This document shows, one piece after another, positions 45,189-53,667 of a stretch of DNA of 64,000 bases; within the stretch, counting starts at the first letter, position 1, and the number at the start of each line of letters is the position of its first letter. Where the stretch lies: NCBI RefSeq assembly GCF_024704725.1, contig NZ_JALIQS010000009.1:89937-153936 (forward strand), written 5' to 3'. The translations under genes were made by a program, and so were the position numbers. The stretch is from Shinella sp. CPCC 101442 (GTDB taxonomy: Bacteria; Pseudomonadota; Alphaproteobacteria; Rhizobiales; Rhizobiaceae). Below the pieces are notes generated by a model that had not been told where the DNA came from, did no database searches, and was given only the letters and a program-made list of their open reading frames with translations.

Positions 45189-45635
45189 ATGCGTCCGATA
45201 TCGACGCCCCTACCATCCCTTGATGCCCTGAAAGACCAGGCGAAGCGTCTGCGAGCGCGTTTTGCCGCCGACGGCGAAGCGATTTCCCATTCGCGTGCGC
45301 TGGAGCTGATTGCAGCCCAATATGGCTATCGCGACTGGAACACGCTGCATGCAGCCGCCGGCAACCGGCCGCCGTTCAATCCGTGGATGCTCGGCTCGCG
45401 CGTGCGCGGCCACTATCTCGGCCAGCCCTTCGACGCGCAGGTGCTCGGCGTGCAGGCCCTGACGAGCCAGCCCGGCCGCTACCGCATGACCCTGCATTTC
45501 GACGAACCGGTGGACGTGGTGACCTTCGACAGCTTCTCCGCCTTCCGCCAGCGTGTGAACTGCACCGTCGACGAGACGGGGCGCACCGCGGACAAGACCT
45601 CGGACGGGCGGCCGCATCTGGAACTGGAGTGGTGA
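45189..45635 (+). CDS. Glyoxalase-related small protein (Glyoxalase_8-type domain)
   Basis: A 148-residue cytoplasmic protein. Its first half matches the domain named after glyoxalase-linked proteins: LDALKDQAKRLRARFAADG, ISHSRALELIAAQYGYRDWNTLHA. In longer homologues this helical domain precedes a VOC fold; here the second half is a short beta-rich tail with no visible metal-ligand set, so catalysis is doubtful. GGAG lies 8 bases before ATG 45189. It is not clearly in an operon. Confidence 0.8.
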   Translation: MRPISTPLPSLDALKDQAKRLRARFAADGEAISHSRALELIAAQYGYRDWNTLHAAAGNRPPFNPWMLGSRVRGHYLGQPFDAQVLGVQALTSQPGRYRMTLHFDEPVDVVTFDSFSAFRQRVNCTVDETGRTADKTSDGRPHLELEW

Positions 45636-45639
45636 GCTT

Positions 45640-46803
45640 TCAGAACGAGCCCACCACCCTTGCCGCAAGGCCGTCGACTTCAAAGTCGGCGGCCTTGTCG
45701 CTTTCGCGGCGCAGGAGATGGCTGTATTCCAGCGCCAGCGCTGCACCCTTGGCGAGCGTGTAGCTCAGTGTCGCCGTCGCGGTTTTCGTGCGCGTGCGGT
45801 AGTCGTAATAGAGCCAGTCGCTATAGGCCTGCTCGTAGGCGAGCGTGAGCTTCAGCCTCTCTGTCAGCGCCTTTTCAAGCGAAAGGCCGATCGTGCGCAC
45901 GTCCTCGCCGAGTGGATCGTCGATGTCGGCGAGCTGGATGTCGCGCCCGATCTTTGCCTTGAGCAGGGTGTCCTGCAACAGCTGCCAGCCGGCCTCGCCT
46001 TTCAGGAAAGGCCTAAGGCGCTGCACGCTTTTACCGAGATGCGGGCTTGCGACACCCACCACACCCGCCTCGGCGAGCAGTGTGAGTTTTCCAAAGACGC
46101 GACCATAGGCGAGCGAACCGCGCAGGGTTTCGGCGGGAAAACGGCCGAAGGCACGCTGCTCGCCTCTATCTATATGGTTTGTGCGGTATTGCAGCGTGGC
46201 GCCCGCCTCGCCGCCGAAGAGGGGGCGGATGTGGCCGGCCGTCAGGTCGTAGAGCCGGTTGCCGGCTTCGAGCTGCGTGGGCCGAAGGCCCGCCAGCGTG
46301 AAATGCGCCTTGCCGCGGTTCAGGCTGGAAAGCGAGGCCGTGAGGTGGCTTTTGCCGCCATGATGGGTGACGGTGACGCCGATGCTGCCCGCGGCCGCGA
46401 TATCGGCCTTGCGGTAGCCGATCAGCAGACCCGGCAGGGTCAGAAAGATATCGCCGGAGCGGCGGTGCTCGATGCCGCCCTTGAGGGTCAGTTTGATGGC
46501 GTCGCCGATATCCCTGATATAGCCGAGTTCGATCCCGGCGGTGCGCTGGTCGGCGAAGTGGTATCGCGCGACGCGCTGCACGCTCGCCGCCAGTCCATAG
46601 GCGAGTTGCGAGTCCTCCAGCGCAAGCGATCCGCGCAACGCGACCTTGGCCTCGCCGAAAGTGGTGGATAGCGTGGTCGGATCCTTGAAAATATTCGAGC
46701 TCCAGCCGCCGCCGATGCTGTAATCGATGGTTGTGTCGGCAAGTGCGGAGTTGTGCTGGGCCAGCAGAAATGCGGTACAGACAAGGCCATGAAGAAAACG
46801 CAT
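45640..46803 (-). CDS. Outer-membrane beta-barrel protein of unknown function
   Basis: A 387-residue secreted protein that I do not recognise beyond its fold class. A signal peptide (ending NSALA|DT near residue 22) is followed by alternating amphipathic strands all along its length (for example YSIGGGWSSNIF, AGIELGYIRDIGDAIKLTLKGG, TKTATATLSYTLAKGAALALEYS) and a C-terminal Phe in VVGSF. It resembles the BBP2/BcsC-terminal type of barrel, with roughly 16-18 strands, and lacks the TPR part of Slam proteins. It is divergent from the octad-repeat protein across a 249-base AT-rich region, which is why the two may act together. That link is inference. Confidence 0.78.
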   Translation of the reverse strand: MRFLHGLVCTAFLLAQHNSALADTTIDYSIGGGWSSNIFKDPTTLSTTFGEAKVALRGSLALEDSQLAYGLAASVQRVARYHFADQRTAGIELGYIRDIGDAIKLTLKGGIEHRRSGDIFLTLPGLLIGYRKADIAAAGSIGVTVTHHGGKSHLTASLSSLNRGKAHFTLAGLRPTQLEAGNRLYDLTAGHIRPLFGGEAGATLQYRTNHIDRGEQRAFGRFPAETLRGSLAYGRVFGKLTLLAEAGVVGVASPHLGKSVQRLRPFLKGEAGWQLLQDTLLKAKIGRDIQLADIDDPLGEDVRTIGLSLEKALTERLKLTLAYEQAYSDWLYYDYRTRTKTATATLSYTLAKGAALALEYSHLLRRESDKAADFEVDGLAARVVGSF

Positions 46804-47052
46804 CGCAAACCGCTCTCGTCCTTTAATGGAACGAAATTCTACGGTTGCATGGTTAAAAATTCCCCCAATGGTTGATTTTCAATCATATTTTGCAAATACA
46901 TATACTTATGATTGTGGCCGGTTAGGGTTGATTAAACCTGTCTCTGTTATGGTTAACTCTTTGCTATGACTGGCAAATCCGGTTGAGTAAATCATGTCTT
47001 ATATTACCTTCGATTGTGCATCAATGAGGTGCGCAACCGAAGGAGAGAGATC
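46804..47052. other. AT-rich divergent regulatory region
   Basis: The stretch 46840-47020 is much richer in A/T than the genes around it and must hold promoters for both the barrel and the small secreted protein. A short dyad TTGATTTTCAA lies near 46873. I could not settle on promoter hexamers. AAGGAGAG just before 47053 is a strong ribosome site. Confidence 0.5.
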
Positions 47053-47334
47053 ATGAACAAGACCCGCATCATCGCAATCGCAGCCGTCATTGCTCTCGCC
47101 GGTGCCGGCCAGGCATCCGCCGGGGGCCTGCTCGGCCTCGGCATTCTCGGCAACAAGACCGGCAGCATCGTCATCGCTCCGAGTGTCGGCGTCGGCGATA
47201 TCCTCACCGACAACGATGGCAATACCATCCTGAACGGTGTTCTCAACAACAACCTGAATGGCACTCTGTCGGGCGTGCTCAACGGCAACGCTCTCGGCAT
47301 CCTCAACGGCGGCAGCAAGAAGCGCAATCACTGA
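47053..47334 (+). CDS. Small secreted protein with LNG octad repeats
   Basis: A 93-residue exported protein that I do not recognise. Residues 1-23 are a clear signal peptide (NKTRIIAIAAVIALAGAGQASA). The mature part starts with Gly/Leu-rich GGLLGLGILG, then an Asp/Asn cluster (LTDNDGN, about 51-57), then 3.5 octads at residues 59-87: ILNGVLNN, NLNGTLSG, VLNGNALG, ILNGG. The tail is basic (SKKRNH). Regular Leu and Asn-Gly spacing suggests a beta-solenoid or self-assembling fibre-like peptide, in the manner of curlin-type repeats but with a different unit. AAGGAGAG precedes the ATG. It is divergent from an outer-membrane barrel. Confidence 0.75.
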   Translation: MNKTRIIAIAAVIALAGAGQASAGGLLGLGILGNKTGSIVIAPSVGVGDILTDNDGNTILNGVLNNNLNGTLSGVLNGNALGILNGGSKKRNH

Positions 47335-47391
47335 CCGCACCATCCCCGCCCTTGCGGTCGGTGGGCCCGGGAGAGCGCCGCTCTTCCGGGC

Positions 47392-47787
47392 TTATTCCAG
47401 GTTCAGCTGCCAGGAGATGCCGAAACGATCCTGAACCCAGGTGAAGAGGCGGCTGAAACCGTAGTTGTCGACCGGCATGAGGTCCTTGCCCTCGGCGCCG
47501 AGCGCCGCGTGCAGTTCACGCAAGCGGGTTTCCGATTCGCATTCGACGAAGAAGGAGAAGGACGGGGTGAAGGTGAAGGCATGTGCAGCAGGGCTGTCGA
47601 TACACATTACCGATTGGCGGCCGAGGCTGAAGCGAGCCCGGAAGACCGAACCCTCCCTGCCGGCCTCGCCCGGCCCGTAGCGCTGGATCTCCGCGATACG
47701 GCTGTCCGGGAAAAGGCCGGTATAGAAGGTCATCGCCGCCTCGGCGCGACCTTCGAACATCAGGAATGGTGTGATCGATGAAACCAT
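47392..47787 (-). CDS. VOC-superfamily protein (PhnB/3-demethylubiquinone methyltransferase-like)
   Basis: A 131-residue protein of the PhnB-like VOC fold with ITPFLMFEGRAEAAMTFYTGLFP at the start and the conserved SFFVECESETRLRELHAAL and GFSRLFTWVQDRFGISWQL segments. Such proteins are annotated as 3-demethylubiquinone methyltransferases but lack a SAM-binding domain and have unknown roles. It lies 25 bases downstream of the WD40 gene on the same strand and is probably in the same transcript. Confidence 0.85.
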   Translation of the reverse strand: MVSSITPFLMFEGRAEAAMTFYTGLFPDSRIAEIQRYGPGEAGREGSVFRARFSLGRQSVMCIDSPAAHAFTFTPSFSFFVECESETRLRELHAALGAEGKDLMPVDNYGFSRLFTWVQDRFGISWQLNLE

Positions 47788-47812
47788 GTCTGCCTCCTCT
47801 TTCGAGGCGGCA

Positions 47813-48802
47813 TTATCCGGCGATGTCGATCACGCCGCAATCGCCGGCTTCGCTGGCAAAGGCGATGAGCTTGCCGCTCTTGCTCCAGGCCATAGAGGTG
47901 ACGGCGCCCTTGCCGGGGCGGCGCAGCAACACTTCGCGGCTGTCGGCAAAACGGGCGGCAAGCACCATGCCGTCGGAATAGCCGATGGCGACGACCTCCT
48001 CGGCCGGATGGCAGGCAACGGCCGTGACCATCACGTCGGCGCGGGTGCCGAGTTCCAGCGGCGGCTTGCCCATCGGACCGTCCTTGGCCGAGAAGGGCCA
48101 GACGATGGCGGCCGGCGCGCCCGACGAGGCGAGCCACTTGCCCTTGGTGGACCAGGACAGCGATTTCACCTTGGCCGGGTAGCCGGTCATGCGCATGTGG
48201 CGCGTGTCGGCACCGGGCTTGGTGTCGAGCTTCCAGCCATGCAGGGCGTTTTCCTGCATGCTGGTCACGACGAAGCGGCCGTCCGGCGAGAAGGTGACGC
48301 CGTTATGGGCGCCCTTCCATTCGAGATCGACCGGCTGGCCGGCCATCGCCACCCAATGCAGCGAGACGCCGTTGTAGCGCGCGATGGCGAGGCGCAAGCC
48401 TTTCGGCGCGAAGGCGATGCCCTCGACCGACCGGCTTTCCGCGAATTCCTTGATCGTTCCGTCGGCCAGCCGCACACGCGCTGTGCGTCCTTCCGCGAAG
48501 CCGACCGCGCCCTGCGGTCCGGGTGCGACGATGGATATCCACTTGCGGGGCACCTCGGCAACCAGCGTCACGCTGCCATCGGCGGCGATGCGCTGCACCT
48601 TGCCATCCTCGCCGCCAGATATCAGCGTGTCGCTCGCTTCGTCGCGTATGCAGGTCAGCAGGCCGTCATGCGCCTCGGTGACCTTCTGGCCATGGTCGAG
48701 GCGATGAACGGTGCCGGAGGCGGAGGCGAAGAACGGCACGTCGCCGAGAAAGGCGGCCGCGACGACGTGGCCGTCGAGATCAAGAGGAGCGACTGTCGGC
48801 AT
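47813..48802 (-). CDS. WD40-repeat protein
   Basis: A 329-residue beta-propeller with about six to seven WD40-like blades (ISGGEDGKVQRIAADG, GVTFSPDGRFVVTSMQENALHGWKLD, SLSWSTKGKWLASSGAPAAIVWPF, SMAWSKSGKLIAFASEAGDCGVIDI). There is no signal peptide, so it is cytoplasmic and probably a protein-docking scaffold. It lies 58 bases downstream of the CobW GTPase gene on the same strand. The pairing with CobW is seen in related alphaproteobacteria as I recall, but its purpose is unknown. Confidence 0.88.
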   Translation of the reverse strand: MPTVAPLDLDGHVVAAAFLGDVPFFASASGTVHRLDHGQKVTEAHDGLLTCIRDEASDTLISGGEDGKVQRIAADGSVTLVAEVPRKWISIVAPGPQGAVGFAEGRTARVRLADGTIKEFAESRSVEGIAFAPKGLRLAIARYNGVSLHWVAMAGQPVDLEWKGAHNGVTFSPDGRFVVTSMQENALHGWKLDTKPGADTRHMRMTGYPAKVKSLSWSTKGKWLASSGAPAAIVWPFSAKDGPMGKPPLELGTRADVMVTAVACHPAEEVVAIGYSDGMVLAARFADSREVLLRRPGKGAVTSMAWSKSGKLIAFASEAGDCGVIDIAG

Positions 48803-48860
48803 CAGTGATTGTCTTTCCCGCGCATGACGTTGCCCGAAGACCGCTGCACATTTTTCGGCG

Positions 48861-49979
48861 TCATGCTTTCTGCGCCTCGCAAGCCTTGAACGAGCGTTCG
48901 ATCTTCTCGCGATCCAGATCGCGGCCGATGAAGACGAGGCGGCTTTCGCGCTTCTCGCCGTCCTTCCAGGCGCGCTGGTGGTCGCCTTCGACGATCATGT
49001 GCACGCCCTGCACGACATAACGCTCGTCGTCGCCGGCAAACGCGATGATGCCCTTCAGGCGCAGGATATTCGGGCCTTCCGTCTGGGTGATCTTCTGGAT
49101 CCAGGGGAAGAAGCGGTCCGGGTTCATTTCGCCACCGCGCAGCGAGATCGACTGCACCGTCACATCGTGGATCGGCGAGACGCCGTGATCGTGATCATGG
49201 TGGTGATCGTGGTCGTGGTCGTGGTGATGGTCGTGATCATGGTGGTGGTGATCATGATCGTGGCCATGATGATGGTGGTCGTGGCCGCAATCGGGGCCGC
49301 AGACATGGTCTTCGTGATCGTGGTCGAGGAAATGCGGATCGTTTTCGAGCGCCCGTTCCAGGTTGAACGCACCCTGGTCCAGAACCTTGGTGAGGTCGAT
49401 TTCCGAGCGGGTCGTGCGATGAATGCGGGCGGAGGGGTTGATCACGCGCACCGTCGCTTCAATTCTCGCCAGTTCTTCGGGGCTGACGAGGTCGGTCTTG
49501 TTGATCAGCACGACGTCGGCAAAGGCGATCTGGTCCTCGGCCTCGCGGCTGTCCTTCAGGCGTAGCGGCAGGTGCTTGGCATCGACGAGGGCAACGATGG
49601 CGTCAAGTTCGGTCTTCTGGCGCACGTCGTCGTCCATGAAGAAGGTCTGGGCGACCGGAACCGGATCGGCAAGACCCGTCGTCTCGACGATGATGGCGTC
49701 GAAGCGGCCGGGGCGGCGCATCAGGCCTTCTACCACGCGGATCAGGTCGCCGCGCACGGTGCAGCAGATGCAGCCATTGTTCATCTCGTAGATTTCTTCG
49801 TCCGACTCGACGATCAGGTCGTTGTCGATGCCGATCTCGCCGAACTCGTTGACGATGACGGCGTATTTCTTGCCGTGGTTGCCGGTGAGGATGCGGTTCA
49901 GCAATGTCGTCTTGCCGGCACCGAGATAGCCGGTGAGCACGGTGACGGGAATGGGTTTTTGGACAGCTGTTTCGGTCAT
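48861..49979 (-). CDS. CobW/COG0523-family GTPase metallochaperone with long His-rich insert
   Basis: A 372-residue G3E GTPase. The P-loop is GYLGAGKTT (17-25), the metal-binding CxCC motif is NNGCICC (Cys70, Cys72, Cys73) and the guanine motif is NKTD. A CobW C-terminal domain starts near residue 280. Between the two is a block of some 50 residues, mostly His and Asp, preceded by CGPDCGH. Members with CxCC load or buffer zinc, often under Zur control. ATG 49979 follows GAGG; a longer reading to 50447 is rejected. I found no clear Zur box in the 91-base upstream gap. Confidence 0.93.
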   Translation of the reverse strand: MTETAVQKPIPVTVLTGYLGAGKTTLLNRILTGNHGKKYAVIVNEFGEIGIDNDLIVESDEEIYEMNNGCICCTVRGDLIRVVEGLMRRPGRFDAIIVETTGLADPVPVAQTFFMDDDVRQKTELDAIVALVDAKHLPLRLKDSREAEDQIAFADVVLINKTDLVSPEELARIEATVRVINPSARIHRTTRSEIDLTKVLDQGAFNLERALENDPHFLDHDHEDHVCGPDCGHDHHHHGHDHDHHHHDHDHHHDHDHDHHHDHDHGVSPIHDVTVQSISLRGGEMNPDRFFPWIQKITQTEGPNILRLKGIIAFAGDDERYVVQGVHMIVEGDHQRAWKDGEKRESRLVFIGRDLDREKIERSFKACEAQKA

Positions 49980-50070
49980 GGGAACCTCGAGCAAGGACGG
50001 GGACGCCGGGAAGCGTCCGGTTGGGTCTGATATAGGAGATCGGATGGGCCAGCGCAAATACCGGATGTGG

Positions 50071-50886
50071 CTATAAAAGCGTGTCGGCGTCGAAGGCGGC
50101 GACATCCTCCAGCAGGCCGACGAGGCTATGCAGTGCGTGGGCGATGAGCTGCTCGCCCTTTTCGGCGGTCGCCGCGCTCGCGTCGCCCGCCACGCCCTTC
50201 GGATTGAGGTCGGACATTTTCCAGCCGAAGGCATGGGGGCCGTAGGCGCGCAGATGTGCGAAACGGGCGGCAAACTCGGCCTGGCGTGAGCCGAAACGCT
50301 CGGCCTTTGCCATGTCGACACGCTCCGGGTGGAGCGCGAGCATGACGGAGGTTTCGATGTCGCCGCCGTGGATATCGATCGCCTTGTCCTCAGGGGAGAT
50401 CCAGCCGTCCGGCTGGCCGAACCGGGTCCAGGCGGTGGCGACGGCAAGCATGCCGAAGCGCACGCGCGCCTCCGTCGCCACGATGGTCATCAGGGGCGAA
50501 TTGCCGCCATGGGCGTTGAGCAGCACGAGCTTGCGGATGCCGAAACGGTTAAGGTCTTCCGCGATCAGCAGCCAGCGTTCGATGGCCTCGCCATAAGCCA
50601 GCGAGCGGGTGCCTGGCACGTCGAGATGCTCAGGGGAATAGCCGATGGGTTCTGCGGGGAGGATTGTGACGGGCAGGTGCGCCGGCAGCACGGCGACCAG
50701 TCTCTCGGCAATGCCCGCGGCGATCAGCGTGTCAGTATCGAGCGGCAGGTGCGGCCCGTGACCCTCGTGGGCGCCGAGCGGCAGCACCGCGATCCAGTCC
50801 GCGCGGTCTTCCGGCGTCAGCATCGGGTCGTTTTCCGTCCATCGCCGCTTGGGCTGCGCTTGGGAATGCGCCCCGGAATGCGCCAT
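50071..50886 (-). CDS. Creatininase-family amidohydrolase
   Basis: A 271-residue enzyme of the creatininase/MftE/FAPy-hydrolase family. Metal-ligand segments are visible: [17 protein letters not shown] (Glu, His and Asp), [10 protein letters not shown] and the late [15 protein letters not shown] with its conserved Glu. The substrate might be creatinine, a formamidopyrimidine or a peptide; sequence does not decide. GGGAGGATCGAC precedes ATG 50886. It lies upstream of the CobW gene on the same strand (91-base gap), so a metal-dependent enzyme and a metallochaperone may share a transcript. Confidence 0.9.
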   Translation of the reverse strand: MAHSGAHSQAQPKRRWTENDPMLTPEDRADWIAVLPLGAHEGHGPHLPLDTDTLIAAGIAERLVAVLPAHLPVTILPAEPIGYSPEHLDVPGTRSLAYGEAIERWLLIAEDLNRFGIRKLVLLNAHGGNSPLMTIVATEARVRFGMLAVATAWTRFGQPDGWISPEDKAIDIHGGDIETSVMLALHPERVDMAKAERFGSRQAEFAARFAHLRAYGPHAFGWKMSDLNPKGVAGDASAATAEKGEQLIAHALHSLVGLLEDVAAFDADTLL

Positions 50887-50979
50887 GTCGATCCTCCCTT
50901 GCCGCAAGCCTTCATCCTCTGTCATACAGAGCCGGGCCCGTGATGCAAGGGCGGCAACGGGCGGTGCAGGAGGCGATGG

Positions 50980-51516
50980 ATGGGCAAGAAGCACAAGGAC
51001 GGCAAGGACGGAAAGAAGGGCAAGAAGAAGAAATCGCACGAGGATGTTTCCGGTGCGGGTCTTGCCGCCGCCGTTGTCAATGCCGCCCGGTCCATGCGCA
51101 CCGTGCTCTCGCGCAACCTACTCGCCACCGGCCTCTATGCCGGCCAGGATGGCGTGCTTCTCGCACTTTCGGAGGAGGGCGGACTGACGGCGGGCACTCT
51201 CGCCAGCCGCCTCGGCGTCAAGGCGCCGACCATGACGCGCACCATCGGACGGCTGGAGGCGCAGGGTTTCGTCGAACGCCGGCCCGACGAGACGGACGGG
51301 CGGCTGACGGTCGTGCATCTGACCGACGCGGGCAGGGCCTCCATCGAGCATATTTCAGAAGCCGGCCGACTCAGCGAACGGCAGGCGGCCGAGGGGCTGA
51401 GCGAGAAGGACGTGCGCCACCTCCTCAAGCTGCTTCGCGTCATGGACGAGAATCTCCATGCTTCGGCGCCCGAAGCGCCTGATAATGGCGCAAAACCTGT
51501 TGCCGACGACATTTAA
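50980..51516 (+). CDS. MarR-family regulator with Lys-rich N-terminal tail
   Basis: A 178-residue regulator. Residues 2-19 are almost pure Lys/Gly/Asp (KKHKDGKDGKKGKKKK), an unusual extension that may add non-specific nucleic-acid affinity. The winged helix-turn-helix lies at about 60-125 (LTAGTLASRLGVKAPTMTRTIGRLEAQGFVERR, then DETDGRLTVVHLTDAG). GGAGGCGATGG precedes the ATG, so translation from the tail is credible. It is divergent from the creatininase gene, its likely target, and its stop codon lies inside an operator of the next gene. Confidence 0.88.
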   Translation: MGKKHKDGKDGKKGKKKKSHEDVSGAGLAAAVVNAARSMRTVLSRNLLATGLYAGQDGVLLALSEEGGLTAGTLASRLGVKAPTMTRTIGRLEAQGFVERRPDETDGRLTVVHLTDAGRASIEHISEAGRLSERQAAEGLSEKDVRHLLKLLRVMDENLHASAPEAPDNGAKPVADDI

Positions 51517-51544
51517 ACTGTTTAAATAAACTGTTTTAAACGGT
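51511..51544. promoter_or_regulatory. Two tandem operator palindromes before the LacI gene
   Basis: ATTTAAACTGTTTAAAT (51511-51527) is a perfect 17-bp palindrome and ACTGTTTTAAACGGT (51530-51544) matches at 6 of 7 arm positions. Both share ACTGTTT/AAAC half-sites and are probably sites of the regulator encoded 20 bases downstream. The first covers the marR-like stop codon. Confidence 0.7.
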
Positions 51545-51563
51545 CGTTGCTGCGGGAGGGTTC

Positions 51564-52592
51564 GTGGCGCAGAAAATCAAGCTTTCCACCATCGCGGAGA
51601 CGCTCGGTGTCTCCACGGCGACGGTATCGCTTGCGCTGAGGGACAGTCCTCTTGTCGCAGCCGCGACGCGGGATCGGATCAAGGAACAGGCGCGGGCGCT
51701 CGGCTATATCTACAATCGCCGGGCCGCCAGCCTGCGCACCTCCCGCTCGGGCATCATCGGCGTCGTCGTGCACGACATCATGAACCCGTTCTATGCGGAA
51801 ATCCTGAAGTCCATCGAGAGCGAACTCGACCGTGACCGGCAGACCTTCATCCTGTCCAACCACTACGACTCCGTCGAAAAACAGCGCAACTTCATCGAGA
51901 CGCTGCTGCAGCTCGGCGGCGACGGCGTCATCATGTCGCCCGCCATCGGCACGCCACCGGAGGATATCCAGCTTGCCGAGGACAACGGCATGCCGGCGAT
52001 CCTGATCGCGCGTTCCATCGACGGGCTGGACGTGCCGATCTTCCGCGGCGACGACAGCTACGGCATTTCACTCGCGACCAACCACCTGATCGGCCTGGGG
52101 CATCGCACCATCGCCATGGTGGGCGGTACGGACCAGACATCGACGGGCCGAGACCGTTATCAGGGTTATGTCAACGCGCTGCGCAAGGCCAATATCGAGG
52201 TCGATCCAAGCCTGCGCATTCCCGGCCCGCGCACCAAGCAGGGCGGTTTCGAGGCGGCGGTGCATTTCCTGTCGCTGCCGCAGAAGCCGACGGCCGCCGT
52301 CTGCTGGAACGATCTCGTCGCCATCGGCCTGATGAACGGCATCGCCCGCGCCGGCCTCGTGCCGGGCCGCGACGTGTCCGTCACCGGCTATGACGACCTC
52401 GAGGAGGCGGCGATTGCGACACCGGCGCTCACCACGGTCTGGAACGGCCAGTCGGAAGTGGGCCGTAACGCGGCCCGCGCGCTGCTCGACAAGCTCTCGG
52501 GCAGTCACGAGCCTGACGGCATTCATCTCATCAAGCCGGAAATGCGCATCCGGCAATCCACCGGACCGCTGAAGCCGCATCCCGAAGGCTGA
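51564..52592 (+). CDS. LacI/GntR-type repressor upstream of a 2-hydroxyacid dehydrogenase
   Basis: A 342-residue LacI-family repressor with helix-turn-helix KLSTIAETLGVSTATVSLALRD and a sugar-acid type ligand domain (VVVHDIMNPFYAEILKSIESEL, SVTGYDDLEEAAIATPALTTV). It starts with GTG, preceded by GGGAGGG. It is followed 26 bases later by a 2-hydroxyacid dehydrogenase, which suggests a keto- or sugar-acid inducer. Two palindromes upstream indicate autoregulation of the two-gene unit. Confidence 0.93.
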   Translation: MAQKIKLSTIAETLGVSTATVSLALRDSPLVAAATRDRIKEQARALGYIYNRRAASLRTSRSGIIGVVVHDIMNPFYAEILKSIESELDRDRQTFILSNHYDSVEKQRNFIETLLQLGGDGVIMSPAIGTPPEDIQLAEDNGMPAILIARSIDGLDVPIFRGDDSYGISLATNHLIGLGHRTIAMVGGTDQTSTGRDRYQGYVNALRKANIEVDPSLRIPGPRTKQGGFEAAVHFLSLPQKPTAAVCWNDLVAIGLMNGIARAGLVPGRDVSVTGYDDLEEAAIATPALTTVWNGQSEVGRNAARALLDKLSGSHEPDGIHLIKPEMRIRQSTGPLKPHPEG

Positions 52593-52618
52593 GGTCATCA
52601 AGACCAGCGAGGTTTCCC

Positions 52619-53587
52619 ATGTCGGCCAAAACACGCATTCTCGTGCCCGGGTTCATCCGTGAGCGGGTGCTGGAGCGGCTGAAGGAGCAGTTCGATGTCG
52701 TGCGGATCGAGCGGGCCGATCCGGCGCTGATCGCCCGCTCGGAGGCGGCGGGCATTTCCGGCGCTGCCGTGTCCGGGCGCTTCGATGCGGCGCTGATCGA
52801 ACACCTTCCGGCCCTGGAAATCATCGCGAGCTTTGGCGTCGGCTATGATGGTGTCGACGTCTCCGCCGCCGCCGCGCACGGGATCGCCGTCACCAACACG
52901 CCCGATGTCCTGAACGACGAGGTGGCCGATACCGCCATCGGCCTGCTGCTCAACACGGTGCGCCGCTTGCCCCAGGCCGAGGCGTGGCTGAGGGAAGGGC
53001 GCTGGGTCCGCGAGGGCGCTTTCCCGCTGACGCCGCTCAGCCTGCGCGGACGCAAGGCGGGCATCTATGGTCTCGGCCGCATCGGCCTTGCGATTGCCGA
53101 GCGGCTGAAGGGTTTTGGCATCGAGATCGCCTATCACACACGCCGGCCGCGTACCGACGTGCCCTATGCCTATCATCCCTCGCTGACCGAACTGGCCGAG
53201 GCAGTCGATACGCTGATCGCCATCGTGCCGAAGACAACGGAGACCCATCGCACCATCGATGCGGCCGTGTTGCGTGCGCTTGGACCCAACGGCGTGCTGA
53301 TCAATGTCGGGCGTGGCTGGACGGTCGACGAGGAGGCGCTTGCTGTGGCTTTGAAGGATGGTGTCATCGCCGCTGCCGGCCTCGATGTCTTCTACGACGA
53401 GCCGCATGTGCCGCAGGCGCTGCTCGATCTGCCGAATGTCTCGCTTTTGCCGCATGTCGCCTCGGCATCCGTCGCGACGCGCGATGCGATGGCCGATCTC
53501 GTGGCGGACAATCTTCACGCCTGGTTCGATACGGGCGTCGCGCTGACGCCGGTGCCGGAGACACCCTTTACGCGAAAAACCGGGTAG
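52619..53587 (+). CDS. NAD(P)-dependent D-2-hydroxyacid dehydrogenase (GhrB-like)
   Basis: A 322-residue reductase of the glyoxylate/hydroxypyruvate/2-ketogluconate group. The nucleotide motif is YGLGRIGLAIAERL (about 149-162), and the catalytic Arg, Glu and His lie in INVGRGWTVDEEAL, DVFYDEPHVP and LLPHVAS. An Arg pair after the second strand (HTRRPR) favours NADPH. It is co-transcribed with the LacI-type gene before it. The likely role is reduction of glyoxylate, hydroxypyruvate or a 2-keto sugar acid. Confidence 0.92.
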   Translation: MSAKTRILVPGFIRERVLERLKEQFDVVRIERADPALIARSEAAGISGAAVSGRFDAALIEHLPALEIIASFGVGYDGVDVSAAAAHGIAVTNTPDVLNDEVADTAIGLLLNTVRRLPQAEAWLREGRWVREGAFPLTPLSLRGRKAGIYGLGRIGLAIAERLKGFGIEIAYHTRRPRTDVPYAYHPSLTELAEAVDTLIAIVPKTTETHRTIDAAVLRALGPNGVLINVGRGWTVDEEALAVALKDGVIAAAGLDVFYDEPHVPQALLDLPNVSLLPHVASASVATRDAMADLVADNLHAWFDTGVALTPVPETPFTRKTG

Positions 53588-53667
53588 AGGCTGGAAAGCC
53601 TTCGTTAACCCTTCGGCAAGCTTGCCGGCGCATGATCCTTCCGACGAACCGTTTGAAGGAGAGAGCC

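Noticed and set aside
49980..50070. A Zur box upstream of the CobW-type gene
   Set aside because: No inverted GTTATA-like dyad is visible in the 91-base gap. Zinc control is therefore not claimed.
49980..50447. Extension of the CobW frame upstream to 50447
   Set aside because: The added 156 residues are Ser/Pro/Arg-rich and are the frame-shifted shadow of the creatininase-family gene. GAGG at the inner ATG and the conserved P-loop start fix 49979.
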